Below, one piece after another: positions 1 through 9,539 of a stretch of DNA of 64,000 nucleotides. A program made the position numbers and the translations under genes. The notes under the pieces are model-generated. The model ran no database searches, was not told the DNA's origin, and saw nothing but the letters and a program-made list of their open reading frames with translations. The stretch's first letter is position 1. Each line of letters starts with the position of its first letter. Origin of the DNA: Ectothiorhodospiraceae bacterium BW-2 (lineage in GTDB: Bacteria > Pseudomonadota > Gammaproteobacteria > Thiohalomonadales > Thiohalomonadaceae); NCBI GenBank assembly GCA_008375315.1, contig CP032507.1:2810071-2874070 (forward strand), given 5' to 3'.

Positions 1-760
1 GGACCGGAGTGAGTTCGCCGCGCAGGTAGGCGTTAAGATCAAAGGTGTGGCTGGCCCCTTTAACCAGTTCAATCTCCCCTCGTAGCTCATCGGCTAGGGT
101 GCCAATGAGCTCATCGAGACGGGGGTTATCGAGCCCCTTAATCACCTCGCCAATGGCGCGTTTACCGCCGTGTTGGGCGGAAAAGATGTGCACTTGGTCG
201 CGATAGAGATCAAAGACTCCCTTAAAGTTTTTCCCCATGCCGATAGGCCAGGAGAGGGGGGCGCAGGCAATTTTTAGGATATCTTCTACCTCATCTAGTA
301 GATCAATCGGCTCTCTCCCCTCACGATCGAGTTTATTAATGAAGGTAATAATCGGCGTATCTCGTAGGCGGCAGACCTCCATTAATTTAATCGTTCGATC
401 CTCTACCCCTTTAGCGACATCGATAACCATAAGGGCCGAATCGACGGCGGTCAGGGTGCGGTAGGTATCTTCGGAGAAGTCTTCGTGGCCGGGAGTGTCG
501 AGTAGATTGATAATCGCCTCTCGATAGGGGAACTGCATCACCGAGGAGGTGACCGAAATACCGCGCTCCTGCTCTAGTTTCATCCAGTCGGAGGTGGCGT
601 GGCGTGCCGCTTTGCGCCCTTTGACCGTGCCGGCGAGCTGAATGGCCCCTCCAAATAGGAGCAGCTTCTCGGTCAGGGTGGTCTTGCCTGCATCGGGGTG
701 GGAGATAATAGCAAAAGTTCGTCGTTTGGCGGCCTCTGCGGCGGCACTCAGGTCTGGCAT
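1..760 (-). CDS. prfC: Peptide chain release factor 3 (5' part, runs off left edge)
   Basis: Translational GTPase that recycles RF1/RF2 from the ribosome after termination. The 253 visible residues start at an ATG whose complement is at 758-760 and read into the G domain: the P-loop SHPDAGKT near residue 21, the switch II motif [20 protein letters not shown], then the NKLD specificity motif. The order and wording match E. coli RF3 closely ([38 protein letters not shown]). Domains II and III lie outside the window. No clear Shine-Dalgarno sequence precedes the ATG, but the next conserved residues begin only about 12 codons in, so the start is well placed. Confidence 0.95.
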   Translation of the reverse strand, partial: MPDLSAAAEAAKRRTFAIISHPDAGKTTLTEKLLLFGGAIQLAGTVKGRKAARHATSDWMKLEQERGISVTSSVMQFPYREAIINLLDTPGHEDFSEDTYRTLTAVDSALMVIDVAKGVEDRTIKLMEVCRLRDTPIITFINKLDREGREPIDLLDEVEDILKIACAPLSWPIGMGKNFKGVFDLYRDQVHIFSAQHGGKRAIGEVIKGLDNPRLDELIGTLADELRGEIELVKGASHTFDLNAYLRGELTPV

Positions 761-1231
761 GGCGATAGGAGTCTATGGCTGGTGGTTAAAAAGGGGGCAA
801 TTCTACTGGTTATGCGGATGAGTTACCACACTTAACCTCTTAACCTCTTTGCAGGTGTGATTCAAGCTGTATCAATCAGCCTTCAGACTGCGCTGAACTA
901 GGCGGGTTTCGTGGGGGCGGGCGTTTGGCACAGAGGGCCTTGTCACCCCCACAAAAGTAACGCTACAATTCCAGCATGAACCACGACCCCCCCTTATCTG
1001 ATCCCAAAACACTGCCGCAGCCAATGGTGCCGGATATTTAAGAGTAGGCGGGTGGGGAGAGAGGTGCAATAGGGGGCGTGGATGTAAGGGCGGGGGGAGT
1101 CTTGTTCATTTCCAACTAAGCGTGATTCAAACTGCGCTGTTGAGACGACCCATTCTACTTCCGGTAAGCCATGGCGTGTAGGGGCGGGTTTCAAACCCGC
1201 CCCTACGAAACCCGAAATTCCCCCAGCCACT
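761..1231. other. Intergenic region without a supported gene
   Basis: About 470 bases between prfC and a truncated ATPase-nuclease copy. It carries short GC-rich repeats (GGGGGCGGGCG-like near 914, the palindrome at 1178-1206) and two similar phrases containing 'ttcaaactgcgctg' or close variants near 880-900 and 1125-1140. Short open frames on the minus strand have no recognisable protein features. It probably contains the prfC promoter, but no convincing -35/-10 pair was found. Confidence 0.5.
1178..1206. repeat. 14-bp perfect inverted repeat, 1-bp centre
   Basis: Arms GTAGGGGCGGGTTT (1178-1191) and AAACCCGCCCCTAC (1193-1206) around a single C. This GC-rich palindrome is of the kind scattered between genes in many proteobacteria (REP-like). 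There is no U-run after it, so a simple intrinsic terminator is unlikely. It lies just before the breakpoint where homology to the DUF1703 genes begins, so it may mark a recombination junction. Confidence 0.7.
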
Positions 1232-1905
1232 ATCCATCCGATGCCAGCTTTATCATCTCACTACTAGTCTATTTCGGGGTATTGACGATTCAGGATGTCT
1301 CGCCACTCGGAAAGCTAAAGGTGACTATCCCTAATCAGGTAGTTCGTTCGCTCTATATCGACCGCATTCAACAGCAGCTATTAAATGGCTATGAAGATAA
1401 TAACCGTCAACAGGCGGTGGCAGAGCAGCTCTATACCGAGGCCGACTTTGAGCCCCTAGCTGACTTTATCGAACAGCGTTTTTATAGCGTGCTTGATAAT
1501 CGTGATATGCGCTGGAGTAATGAGTTGACGCTCAAAACCACGCTACTACTACTGCTGACCAATGACCTCTACTACCTGCCGCGCTCAGAATTATCCTTAG
1601 GCGGTGGCTATAGTGACCTCCTATTTGAGATTCGCCCCGATAAACGGCAGGCACCGCTGTATGACCTGCTATTTGAACTGAAATATCTGTCGCTCAAAGA
1701 TCTCAAATTGAGCGCAGAGCAGCTAAATGAGATGAGTCGGGAGCAGCTAGCTGAGTTGGCACCGGTAAAAACGCTACTGGATGAGGCAGAAGGGCAGTTA
1801 GCCTCGTATCAGCCGACATTAGAGCAACTTTTTCCGGCGGTGGCGTGGAAGATAAAATCGTTTGCGGTGGTGAGTCTTGGAACGCGACGGTTGGTGTGGC
1901 GTTAG
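1232..1905 (+). pseudogene. Truncated AAA-ATPase-like/PD-(D/E)XK (DUF1703) gene, C-terminal part only
   Basis: From about 1232 the sequence is nearly identical to the last ~224 codons of the genes at 7601 and 9540, starting at SDASFIISLLVYFG and ending at the same LVWR stop. The whole ATPase half, with its Walker motifs, is missing; the nuclease half is complete (GGYSDLLFEIR, then FELKYL). The open frame extends upstream to an ATG at 1171, but those first ~20 codons are translated from the adjacent palindrome and match nothing in the family. Most likely it is a 5'-deleted copy left by recombination. Expression as a stand-alone nuclease domain cannot be excluded. Confidence 0.85.
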
Positions 1906-1909
1906 GGGT

Positions 1910-1935
1910 GTCGGGTTACGCTGCGCTAACCCGAC
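1910..1935. repeat. 26-bp palindrome, copy 1 of 4
   Basis: Arms GTCGGGTTA and TAACCCGAC around CGCTGCGC. It lies 4 bp after the stop of the truncated copy. The tract after it (CTACGGTAGGCGCTTTT) recurs after copy 3. The same palindrome follows each DUF1703 gene and also follows the 1804-residue gene in inverted orientation. Confidence 0.85.
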
Positions 1936-2060
1936 CTACGGTAGGCGCTTTTCTGGTTCCCATGCTCCGGCGTAGGAGTGCGGATATAGGGGTTGTTTTA
2001 TTAAGCCTATGACAGGTAGAATGGCCGCTCTCCTGTTAATTACCCAAAGAGACCTACACT

Positions 2061-5000
2061 ATGCCTGCCATCGTGCTCTATCTGCTGCTCATTCCCTTTA
2101 CACTCTACGCTGAGTGGTTCACTCAACCGCTGAATGACACCGGCATCACTTGGGGTGGTAACTACTCATCCGGCAATAACACCACCTGTATCGGCGAAAC
2201 CATCGACGAGCAAGACTGCTCCCACGGTCGCGATGCCGACCCTGCCACTAATGACGATAGCGACGGTCACGCCGGTTTCAACTTTACCAAAATCAGCGCC
2301 ACAGGCGAAGAGCTACCCGCCGATGCGACTGAGTGGAGTTGTGTTAAAGATAATGTCACCGGTCTGATGTGGGAGGTCAAAACCGATGATGGCGGGATTC
2401 ACGATAAAGATAATACCTATCGGTGGGGAGGGAAAACAGCGCTGATTCAGGAGGGAGTTGAGTTTGGTACTCGCTACGACGACTGGAACACCTTAGTCGA
2501 TGGGGCTAATAACAGTAACTTCTGCGGCTATAGCGACTGGCGGGTGCCTTCGCGGGAGGAGCTGCGCTCGATTGTTAACTATAGCCGTACCAATCCTGCT
2601 ATCGATACGGCCTATTTTCCCAATACGGCAAACAGCTTGTATTGGAGTTCGTCGCCGTACGCTAGCTACTCTGACTATGCGTGGCGACTCTACTTCAACA
2701 ATGGCTACGATGGCCTCAACGATCGCGATCTTAGTTATCGCGTGCGGTTGGTGCGTGCCGGACAGTACTTTGGCAATTTGGGGGTGGAGGCAGAGGCCGC
2801 ACAAGGAGGTAGTTGCCCTAATGGGTTGATAGCCACCGCCCCCGATAGCCGCTACAGCGATAATGGCGATGGCACCGTGACCGACCTGCAGACGGGGTTG
2901 ATGTGGCAGCAGTGCATGGTCGGCCAAAGCGGTGGTGACTGTAGCAGCGGTAGCGCCACCTTTATGACTTGGGATGCGGCGCTACAAACGCCGCAAGCCT
3001 TAAACAGCAGTGGCGGTTTTGCTAGTTACACTGACTGGCGTCTGCCCAACATTACTGAGCTGGCCAGTTTGGCGGAGTTGGCTTGTTATAACCCTGCTAT
3101 TAACCGAAACATCTTTCCCAATACTCCATACTCATCCAGTGATGGATATGGCATTACCTGGAGTTCGTCGCCGAACGCTTACAACTCTAACGTTGCGTGG
3201 CAACTCTACTTCAGCAATGGCAACGATCTCATCAGCGATCGCAATAATAGTTATCGCGTGCGGTTGGTGCGTGCCGGACAGTACTTTGGCAATTTGGATA
3301 GCGACGAAGACGGGGTAAGTGATACCGACGACAACTGTCCGGCAGTGGTGAATGCGAATCAGGCCAACCGCGACGGCGATAGCGCCGGCGATGCCTGCGA
3401 TGCTTTTCCCGACGACCCCAATGAGATAGCCGATAGCGATGGCGATGGAGTAGGGGATAACAGCGACGCCTTCCCCAATGATAGCTCTGAAACGACCGAC
3501 TCCGACAACGACGGCATCGGCGACAACAGCGACAACTGCCCCACAGTCGCTAACGCCAGCCAAGACCCAGTGGCCTGTAATGCGGCACCCATAGTTAACG
3601 CCGGTAGTGACCTCAGCGTCAACGAAAACAGCAGCGTCACCCTTAGCGGTACCGCCAGCGACCCCGATGGCACCCTAACCTCCATCCAATGGATCCAAAC
3701 CAGCGGCAGCCCAACGGTAACCCTCACCGACGCCAACAGCGCCACCGCCAGCTTTACCGCGCCAGCTGTCACGAGCACTATCTCCCTTACCTTTAGCCTC
3801 ACCGCCACCGATAACCTCGGTGCCAGCCGTAGCGACAGTATCACCCTCACCATTAACGACACCAACCGCGCCCCGACCCTCAGCGGCAGCCCCGCCACCG
3901 ACCTCTACAGCGGTCAAAACTACCGCTTCACCCCAACAGCGAGCGATGCCGATGGCGACTCGCTCACCTTCAGTATTAGCAATAAACCGGCCTGGGCCAG
4001 CTTCGATACCAGCAGCGGCACACTGAGCGGCACTCCGACTACCTTATCAACATACAACAATATCACCATTCGCGTTAGCGACGGCTACCTTAGCGCCAGT
4101 TTACCCCCCTTTAACCTTACCGTGACCGTCCGCCCCGACCTGACCCCGCCACAACTGGAGATAGTCTCGCCAGAAGATGGGCGGCTCGATTATAGACGCA
4201 TGGCAAACATTATAGCTGACGCCACAGATGAACAGAGTGGCATAGCCGAAGTTGAAGTACAGTTAATCGATATTACTGAACCCACCCCCTCCTACTGGGG
4301 GTTCGCCTTCGGCGACTATACTTGGATTGAGAGCGAATTTTGGCTACCGCTTACCTATGATAGCGCTCAGGAAAGGTGGGGTATGGCTAGTACCACCAAT
4401 AATTTGACTAATAACCTCACCGATGGCCACACCTACAGCCTCGTCGCTCGCGCCACCGATAATGCCGGCAACACCACCGAACAGAGCCTCATCTTCGCCA
4501 AAGCGGGCACACAAGCCCATACCGAACTGAGCCTCAACCTCAATAGCCACTCGATCCTCTTTGGTGAAGCGCTCACCGTCAGCGGCCAACTCAAACGCCT
4601 GCCCGACATCGGCCTCAACCTAGCTGGCCGCACCATTCGCCTCACCCTCACCTCCCCAGCGGGAGACAATCTCACCTACGAGATCCAAACCCACAACGCC
4701 AGCGGCGAATACCTTTTTAACAACCTAGGCAGCGCCCTCACCACCCCTGGGCGCTACACCCTCACCATCCTCTCCCCCGAAACCCCACTCCTAGCATCGA
4801 GCCAACAGAGCGCCGACCTCGTCGTCGGGCAGGCGGCGGGATATGCCATCCTAGTGCAAGGGAGTCGTGACGACGACCCCACCAGCATTCCCGCCTACAA
4901 CCGCACCGCCAACACCCTCTACCACACCCTCAAACGGCGCGGTTTTGAAGATAGCCACATCACCTACCTCAACGACACCCCCAACCAGAGCGGTATCGAA

Positions 5001-7475
5001 ATCGATGCCACCCCCTCAGTTCCAACCACCCTAGAGGCGATTACCGCCCCCGCCCTTATCGAACAACTCAACGCCTCGCCGGCACCGCTGACCCTAATTC
5101 TAGTTGACCACGGCGGTCGGGACGAATTCTATATCCACGACCAAACACTCACCGCCAGCGCCCTTAACGACGCCCTGACCCAACTCGAAAACCAGCTCAC
5201 CCCCGAAGCGCTTAGCCACCCGCGCACCATTATCTACGGTGCTTGCAAAAGCGGCAGCTTTATCAATGACCTCAGCCAACGCTCATCAGACGACAACGCC
5301 GGTCGCATTATCATCACCGCCTCAGCCGTTAACGAAGATAGCTATCGCGGTGAACGGGATGAGAACAACATCCAAGAGGGCGAAGCGTTCCTCGCCGCTC
5401 TATTTAACCAACTCGGACGCGGCAAGAGCTACCGCGAAGCATTTGAACTAGCGACCGAAGAGATAGAGAACTTTACCCAAACTAAAAACAGCAACCGTCT
5501 CAACCGCCCCTTGCCACCATTTCTCGACTTTGCTACCCAACACCCACACCTTGACGACATCGGCGATGGTCGCGGCGAAAACGAACTGCTCCGTCATGGA
5601 CAAAGAGCCGCCAACTACTACCTTGGCGCTGGACTTATCGAAACCAACTCCGCCGAATTTCCAGCCGAAGTGGCCGCCACCGCCCCGCCCCAAATACTGA
5701 GCGATACCGCCATCACCCTCTGGGCCAGAGCCACCAACCCCACCGATGCCGAGGGCGCTTGGGTCGATATCCGCTCCCCGAGTCTGATTCTCGAACAGAG
5801 CGACAGCGGCCAACAACAACAAGTGGACATCCCGCGCCACCCACTCACCCCAACAGAGGAGGGGCGCTGGGAACTCACCCTCGACCCCAACAACCCCGCC
5901 TACAGCGAAGCGGGAATGTACGAAGTACGCTACACCATCAAAGATATCGATAACATCCTCTCCCCAGCCGTGAGCGCCATCTTCTACCGCCCATTAGCGG
6001 GCAACAACGCCCCCAGCGCCCCCACCCCCCACCCCGTTACCGAGGCCACCACCAGCCTGATCCTGCGCTGGAACGACACGACCGACCCCGAAGAGCACCT
6101 CTTTAGCTACTCGATTCGCATTAGCAGAGATAACCGCACCGACAGTGACGGGGCGCTACAGAGTCCCGTTTACCAACAACACCTTCTCACCACCCCGTTT
6201 GCACTCATAGATCAGAGTGCGGGGCTAGAAGATATCACCCCCTACTACTGGCAAGTCAGCGTAACCGACCAGTATGGCGCAACCAGCCACAGCCCCCTCC
6301 AAAACTTCACCCCCAACAACAGCAATGGCGTTCGTAGCCTGATAAGTGGCGACCTCTACCGTGACGACAACGGCAACTACACCCCGTTAGCCAGCGCCAA
6401 CCTGCTGCTAGACCAAAACCAACTGACCCTCCTTAGCGACAGCTCAGGGCGCTTTGCCATCGAAACCGCCCCGCTGACCCAAAACCAGAGTGACACCTTC
6501 ACCATCAACAGCGACACCACCATCACCTACCAACGGAACATTGAGCTGCAACCCGGGCAGAGCCAACGACTCTACCTCACCCTAAACCCGCCTACCGGCA
6601 ACGATACCATCCTGCCGCAGATCACCCTTCATGGCGAGCGCACGATTACCCTCACTGCCGGAGAGAGCTTCACCGACCCCGGAGCTACCGCCAGCGATAA
6701 CATCGACGGCGACCTAACCGCCAACCTCACCACTAGCGGCACAGTGAACCACAACGCCCCCGGAACCTACACCCTAACCTATGTCGTCACCGACAGCAGC
6801 GGCAATATCAGCTCAACCAGCCGCACCATCATCGTAGAAGCCGACCCCAACGCCACCGCAACAGCGGTTGATACCTCGACCGATACCGATGCCAATACCG
6901 CCACCGATACAGCGACCGATACTGCGACCGATACTGCGACCGATACCGCCACCGATACCGCCACCGATACCAACACCCCTAACAGACAAACCCTCAACCT
7001 GACTGAAGGCTGGAACCTCATCGCCCTCCACACCACCCCCGACGATAGCACCACCGTTGCCAACCACTTCACCGACAGCGCCATTGAGCGACTGTTTGCT
7101 TTTATTGATAATAGCTGGCAGTTCTATGATCGAGCTAGCAATAGCGGCTCACTCGGCATAATGCCACTCAATCAGCTACGCAATCGCGGCGTATGGGTTA
7201 AGATAGCCAACGGCGGCATGACCGGCGTCACCCTAAACGGCAGCAGCCAAAACCTCGATATCACCACCCTCAGCAGCGGCTGGAATCTAATGGGTGCCGG
7301 CAGCAGTGATATCACAGTCACCGACTTTGTCGCCCAATTCAGCAGCCAAGCTCTACAACCGCAGCGCCTGTTCGCATTTATCAATAACAGCTGGAGCTTT
7401 GCCGATGTGGCCGGCAGCAGTGGCTCACTCAACACCATCACCGCCGGACAGGGAGTATGGGTCTACCTACAGTAG
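2061..7475 (+). CDS. Giant secreted multidomain protein with caspase-fold (C13-like) peptidase domain
   Basis: 1804 residues. A signal peptide (first ~18 residues) is followed by two Lcl/DUF1566-type domains (about 91-235 and 266-410, each with GLMW and WR(V/L)P motifs). Next come acidic thrombospondin type-3-like calcium repeats (about 413-500), PKD/Ig-like and He_PIG-like domains (about 507-690) and further Ig-like segments. A caspase-fold region follows (about 925-1140) with the likely catalytic pair H1017 (VDHGG) and C1062 (GACKSG), as in peptidase C13/clan CD. Then come Ig/FN3-like modules, a DUF5011-type domain (about 1520-1595), a Thr/Asp-rich tandem repeat, and two C-terminal repeats with GWNL and LFAFI(D/N)NSW. 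It is probably a surface or exported adhesin/protease. No anchor motif was seen. The DNA phrase encoding YRVRLVRAG is repeated exactly at ~2737 and ~3252. Confidence 0.85.
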   Translation: MPAIVLYLLLIPFTLYAEWFTQPLNDTGITWGGNYSSGNNTTCIGETIDEQDCSHGRDADPATNDDSDGHAGFNFTKISATGEELPADATEWSCVKDNVTGLMWEVKTDDGGIHDKDNTYRWGGKTALIQEGVEFGTRYDDWNTLVDGANNSNFCGYSDWRVPSREELRSIVNYSRTNPAIDTAYFPNTANSLYWSSSPYASYSDYAWRLYFNNGYDGLNDRDLSYRVRLVRAGQYFGNLGVEAEAAQGGSCPNGLIATAPDSRYSDNGDGTVTDLQTGLMWQQCMVGQSGGDCSSGSATFMTWDAALQTPQALNSSGGFASYTDWRLPNITELASLAELACYNPAINRNIFPNTPYSSSDGYGITWSSSPNAYNSNVAWQLYFSNGNDLISDRNNSYRVRLVRAGQYFGNLDSDEDGVSDTDDNCPAVVNANQANRDGDSAGDACDAFPDDPNEIADSDGDGVGDNSDAFPNDSSETTDSDNDGIGDNSDNCPTVANASQDPVACNAAPIVNAGSDLSVNENSSVTLSGTASDPDGTLTSIQWIQTSGSPTVTLTDANSATASFTAPAVTSTISLTFSLTATDNLGASRSDSITLTINDTNRAPTLSGSPATDLYSGQNYRFTPTASDADGDSLTFSISNKPAWASFDTSSGTLSGTPTTLSTYNNITIRVSDGYLSASLPPFNLTVTVRPDLTPPQLEIVSPEDGRLDYRRMANIIADATDEQSGIAEVEVQLIDITEPTPSYWGFAFGDYTWIESEFWLPLTYDSAQERWGMASTTNNLTNNLTDGHTYSLVARATDNAGNTTEQSLIFAKAGTQAHTELSLNLNSHSILFGEALTVSGQLKRLPDIGLNLAGRTIRLTLTSPAGDNLTYEIQTHNASGEYLFNNLGSALTTPGRYTLTILSPETPLLASSQQSADLVVGQAAGYAILVQGSRDDDPTSIPAYNRTANTLYHTLKRRGFEDSHITYLNDTPNQSGIEIDATPSVPTTLEAITAPALIEQLNASPAPLTLILVDHGGRDEFYIHDQTLTASALNDALTQLENQLTPEALSHPRTIIYGACKSGSFINDLSQRSSDDNAGRIIITASAVNEDSYRGERDENNIQEGEAFLAALFNQLGRGKSYREAFELATEEIENFTQTKNSNRLNRPLPPFLDFATQHPHLDDIGDGRGENELLRHGQRAANYYLGAGLIETNSAEFPAEVAATAPPQILSDTAITLWARATNPTDAEGAWVDIRSPSLILEQSDSGQQQQVDIPRHPLTPTEEGRWELTLDPNNPAYSEAGMYEVRYTIKDIDNILSPAVSAIFYRPLAGNNAPSAPTPHPVTEATTSLILRWNDTTDPEEHLFSYSIRISRDNRTDSDGALQSPVYQQHLLTTPFALIDQSAGLEDITPYYWQVSVTDQYGATSHSPLQNFTPNNSNGVRSLISGDLYRDDNGNYTPLASANLLLDQNQLTLLSDSSGRFAIETAPLTQNQSDTFTINSDTTITYQRNIELQPGQSQRLYLTLNPPTGNDTILPQITLHGERTITLTAGESFTDPGATASDNIDGDLTANLTTSGTVNHNAPGTYTLTYVVTDSSGNISSTSRTIIVEADPNATATAVDTSTDTDANTATDTATDTATDTATDTATDTATDTNTPNRQTLNLTEGWNLIALHTTPDDSTTVANHFTDSAIERLFAFIDNSWQFYDRASNSGSLGIMPLNQLRNRGVWVKIANGGMTGVTLNGSSQNLDITTLSSGWNLMGAGSSDITVTDFVAQFSSQALQPQRLFAFINNSWSFADVAGSSGSLNTITAGQGVWVYLQ
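6900..6971 (+). repeat. Six tandem 12-bp repeats coding for Thr-Asp-Thr-Ala
   Basis: Six units of the form GCSACCGATACN in frame within the giant secreted protein, giving an ATDT linker just before the C-terminal repeat pair. A length that is a multiple of three per unit allows copy number to vary without a frameshift. Such linkers are common in secreted multidomain proteins. Confidence 0.85.
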
Positions 7476-7501
7476 GTCGGGTTAGCGCAGCGTAACCCGA
7501 C
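7476..7501. repeat. 26-bp palindrome, copy 2 of 4 (inverted)
   Basis: Reverse complement of the copies at 1910, 9384 and 11323, with the asymmetric centre reading GCGCAGCG. It begins at the base after the stop codon of the giant secreted protein gene, so it could act as a 3' hairpin for that mRNA. Confidence 0.85.
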
Positions 7502-7523
7502 GGTCTGCATTCCCACGCCGGAG

Positions 7524-7600
7524 TTTCTGGTTCTCACGGTCACCGTGGGAATCGATATTGGCACTTATTTTGGAGTAGGTCTACAAATTAAGGATCGCAC
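7524..7600 (+). repeat. Repeated leader upstream of DUF1703 gene, copy A
   Basis: The segment from TTCTGGTTCTC through GGTCACCGTGGGAATC to AATTAAGGATCG and the start codon recurs, diverged, at 9437-9539. Copy A contains a hairpin CACGGT-C-ACCGTG (7535-7547). AAGGAT about 7 bases before the ATG is the likely ribosome binding site. The leader seems to have been duplicated together with the gene. Confidence 0.65.
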
Positions 7601-9403
7601 ATGGTAAACATCTCATATGGTTTAGGTCACTTTAAAACCCTCAGAGAGGAGGGTGGACTCTATTTTGATCGTACCGACCTGCTGCACGAATTAGAGGCGG
7701 CAGGACGGCAGCTACTATTTCTACGCCCGCGCCGCTTTGGCAAAACGCTGTGGCTAACGCTGCTAGAGAGCTACTATGACATTGACGCAGCCGAACAATT
7801 TGAGCCCCTGTTTGGCGATTTAGCGATAGGGCAAAACCCGACCCCGAATCGTAACCGCTACTTTATGCTGAAATGGAACTTTTCTGTCATCGATCCAAGT
7901 GGCGATTTAGCCCATATTAGCCGCTCTTTACATAACCATCTGAACAGCTCAATTGAACGCTTTTGCAACAGATATCGTCAATGGCTGAACCGGTCGGTTC
8001 AAATTGACCCGCAAGATGGGATACACAGTTTTGAGAATCTGTTAGGTGAGTTGGCGGCGTATGATACTCCGCTCTACCTGCTGATAGACGAATACGACAA
8101 CTTTGCTAACGAGGTGTTAACCAGTCGTGAGCATGGCAGAAAGCGCTATAACGAACTGGTAAAAGGCGAAGGGGTGATTAAAACCGTCTTTAAAGCGGTT
8201 AAAGCGGCGACCGATGGCCTAGGCTTAGAGCGAGTCTTTATCACCGGCGTCTCACCGGTGGTGATGAGCGATATCACCAGCGGCTACAATGTGGCGAAAA
8301 ACATCAGTCAGCGGCCACACTTTGCCAAACTCTGCGGTTTTACCGGTGAAGAGGTGATGCAGCTTAATCGCCAAATAGCGCTAGAGTGCGAGCTGCCAGA
8401 GGGTGCGGCAGAGGAGGCGATGTCGCTGATGCAGAACTTCTATAACGGCTACCGTTTTAGTGTTGATGATACCACCCGACTCTACAACCCGACACTCTGC
8501 CTCTACTTTTGGGATGAGTGGCAGCAGCTGTGTCGCTACCCTAATGAGCTGTTAGATGACAATTTAGCGATGGACAAAAACCGGCTACGCTATATCGCCG
8601 CACTACCGCATGGGGCTGAGGTAATTGAAGCAGCGCTCAATCCGCAGCAGTCGCTATGGGTAGCTAAGCTTGCACAAAATTTTGGCGTTAAAGCGATGCT
8701 AAACGATCCGCCTGATGCCAGCTTTATCATCTCACTGCTGGTCTATTTCGGGGTATTGACGATTCAGGATGTCTCGCCACTCGGAAAGCTAAAGGTGACT
8801 ATCCCTAATCAGGTAGTTCGTTCGCTCTATATCGACCGGATTCAGCAGCAGCTGCTCAATGGCTATGAAGATAATAACCGGCAGCAGGCGGTGGCGGAGC
8901 AGCTCTATACCGAGGCTGACTTTGAACCCCTAGCCGACTTTATCGAACAGCGTTTTTATAGCGTGCTCGATAATCGTGATATGCGCTGGAGTAATGAGCT
9001 GACGCTCAAAACTACGCTACTGTTGCTGCTGACCAATGATCTCTACTACCTGCCGCGCTCGGAGCTCTCCTTAGGCGGCGGCTATAGTGACCTGCTATTT
9101 GAGATTCGCCCCGATAAACGGCAGGCACCGCTGTATGACCTGCTATTTGAGCTGAAATATCTGGCACTTAAAGATCTCAAATTAAGCGCAGAACAGCTAT
9201 CTGATATGAGCCGAGAGCAGCTAGCTGAGTTGAAACCGGTAAAAACGCTACTGGATGAGGCAGAGCGGCAGTTGGCCACCTATCAGCCGACATTAGAGCA
9301 GCTCTTTCCGGCGGTGGAGTGGAAGATAAAATCGTTTGCGGTGGTGAGTCTTGGAATACGACGACTGGTATGGCGCGAGGGTTGTCGGGTTACGCTGCGC
9401 TAA
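7601..9403 (+). CDS. AAA-ATPase-like protein with C-terminal PD-(D/E)XK nuclease domain (DUF1703 family)
   Basis: 600 residues. The N-terminal half is the AAA-ATPase-like fold (PF09820 type): a Walker A variant RPRRFGKT at 42-49 lacking the usual first Gly, and Walker B LYLLIDEYDN around 158-167. The C-terminal half carries PD-(D/E)XK residues D497, E517 and K519 (GGYSDLLFEIR, FELKYL). Members are often multicopy in a genome; their role is not established, and defence or mobile-element functions have been suggested only by association. Compared with the paralogue at 9540, near-identical and diverged blocks alternate (about 96-155 and 235-300 differ strongly). Its last eight residues (EGCRVTLR) come from read-through into the 26-bp palindrome. 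Confidence 0.88.
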   Translation: MVNISYGLGHFKTLREEGGLYFDRTDLLHELEAAGRQLLFLRPRRFGKTLWLTLLESYYDIDAAEQFEPLFGDLAIGQNPTPNRNRYFMLKWNFSVIDPSGDLAHISRSLHNHLNSSIERFCNRYRQWLNRSVQIDPQDGIHSFENLLGELAAYDTPLYLLIDEYDNFANEVLTSREHGRKRYNELVKGEGVIKTVFKAVKAATDGLGLERVFITGVSPVVMSDITSGYNVAKNISQRPHFAKLCGFTGEEVMQLNRQIALECELPEGAAEEAMSLMQNFYNGYRFSVDDTTRLYNPTLCLYFWDEWQQLCRYPNELLDDNLAMDKNRLRYIAALPHGAEVIEAALNPQQSLWVAKLAQNFGVKAMLNDPPDASFIISLLVYFGVLTIQDVSPLGKLKVTIPNQVVRSLYIDRIQQQLLNGYEDNNRQQAVAEQLYTEADFEPLADFIEQRFYSVLDNRDMRWSNELTLKTTLLLLLTNDLYYLPRSELSLGGGYSDLLFEIRPDKRQAPLYDLLFELKYLALKDLKLSAEQLSDMSREQLAELKPVKTLLDEAERQLATYQPTLEQLFPAVEWKIKSFAVVSLGIRRLVWREGCRVTLR

Positions 9404-9409
9404 CCCGAC
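9384..9409. repeat. 26-bp palindrome, copy 3 of 4, overlapping a stop codon
   Basis: Identical to copy 1. Here the preceding gene lacks the LVWR stop of its paralogues, so its reading frame ends inside this palindrome (stop at 9401-9403). The CTACGGTAGGCGCTTTT tail follows, as after copy 1. Confidence 0.85.
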
Positions 9410-9436
9410 CTACGGTAGGCGCTTTTTGTCTGGGTA

Positions 9437-9539
9437 TTCTGGTTCTCTTGGTCACCGTGGGAATCCATACTGGCGTTATTTGAAGGTAGGTCTCCATTCC
9501 CACGCATGAGCGTGTCAACGAGTCAATTAAGGATCGTAC
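9437..9539 (+). repeat. Repeated leader upstream of DUF1703 gene, copy B
   Basis: Diverged copy of the leader at 7524-7600: TTCTGGTTCTC, GGTCACCGTGGGAATC and TCAATTAAGGATCGTAC before the ATG. It has an extra ~25 bases containing CATTCCCACGCATGAGCG. The left arm of the copy A hairpin is changed (CTTGGT), so the stem is not conserved. Confidence 0.6.

Noticed and set aside
1178..1206. Strong palindrome as an intrinsic terminator
   Set aside because: No T-run follows on either strand, and no supported gene ends just before it on the plus strand.
872..1230. Two short minus-strand open frames upstream of the DUF1703 fragment
   Set aside because: No ribosome binding site, no recognisable protein features, and they run through repeat and palindrome sequence.
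6900..6971. Short direct repeats that could suggest a CRISPR array
   Set aside because: The units are 12 bp, contiguous without spacers and in frame inside a gene; they encode a Thr/Asp/Ala linker.
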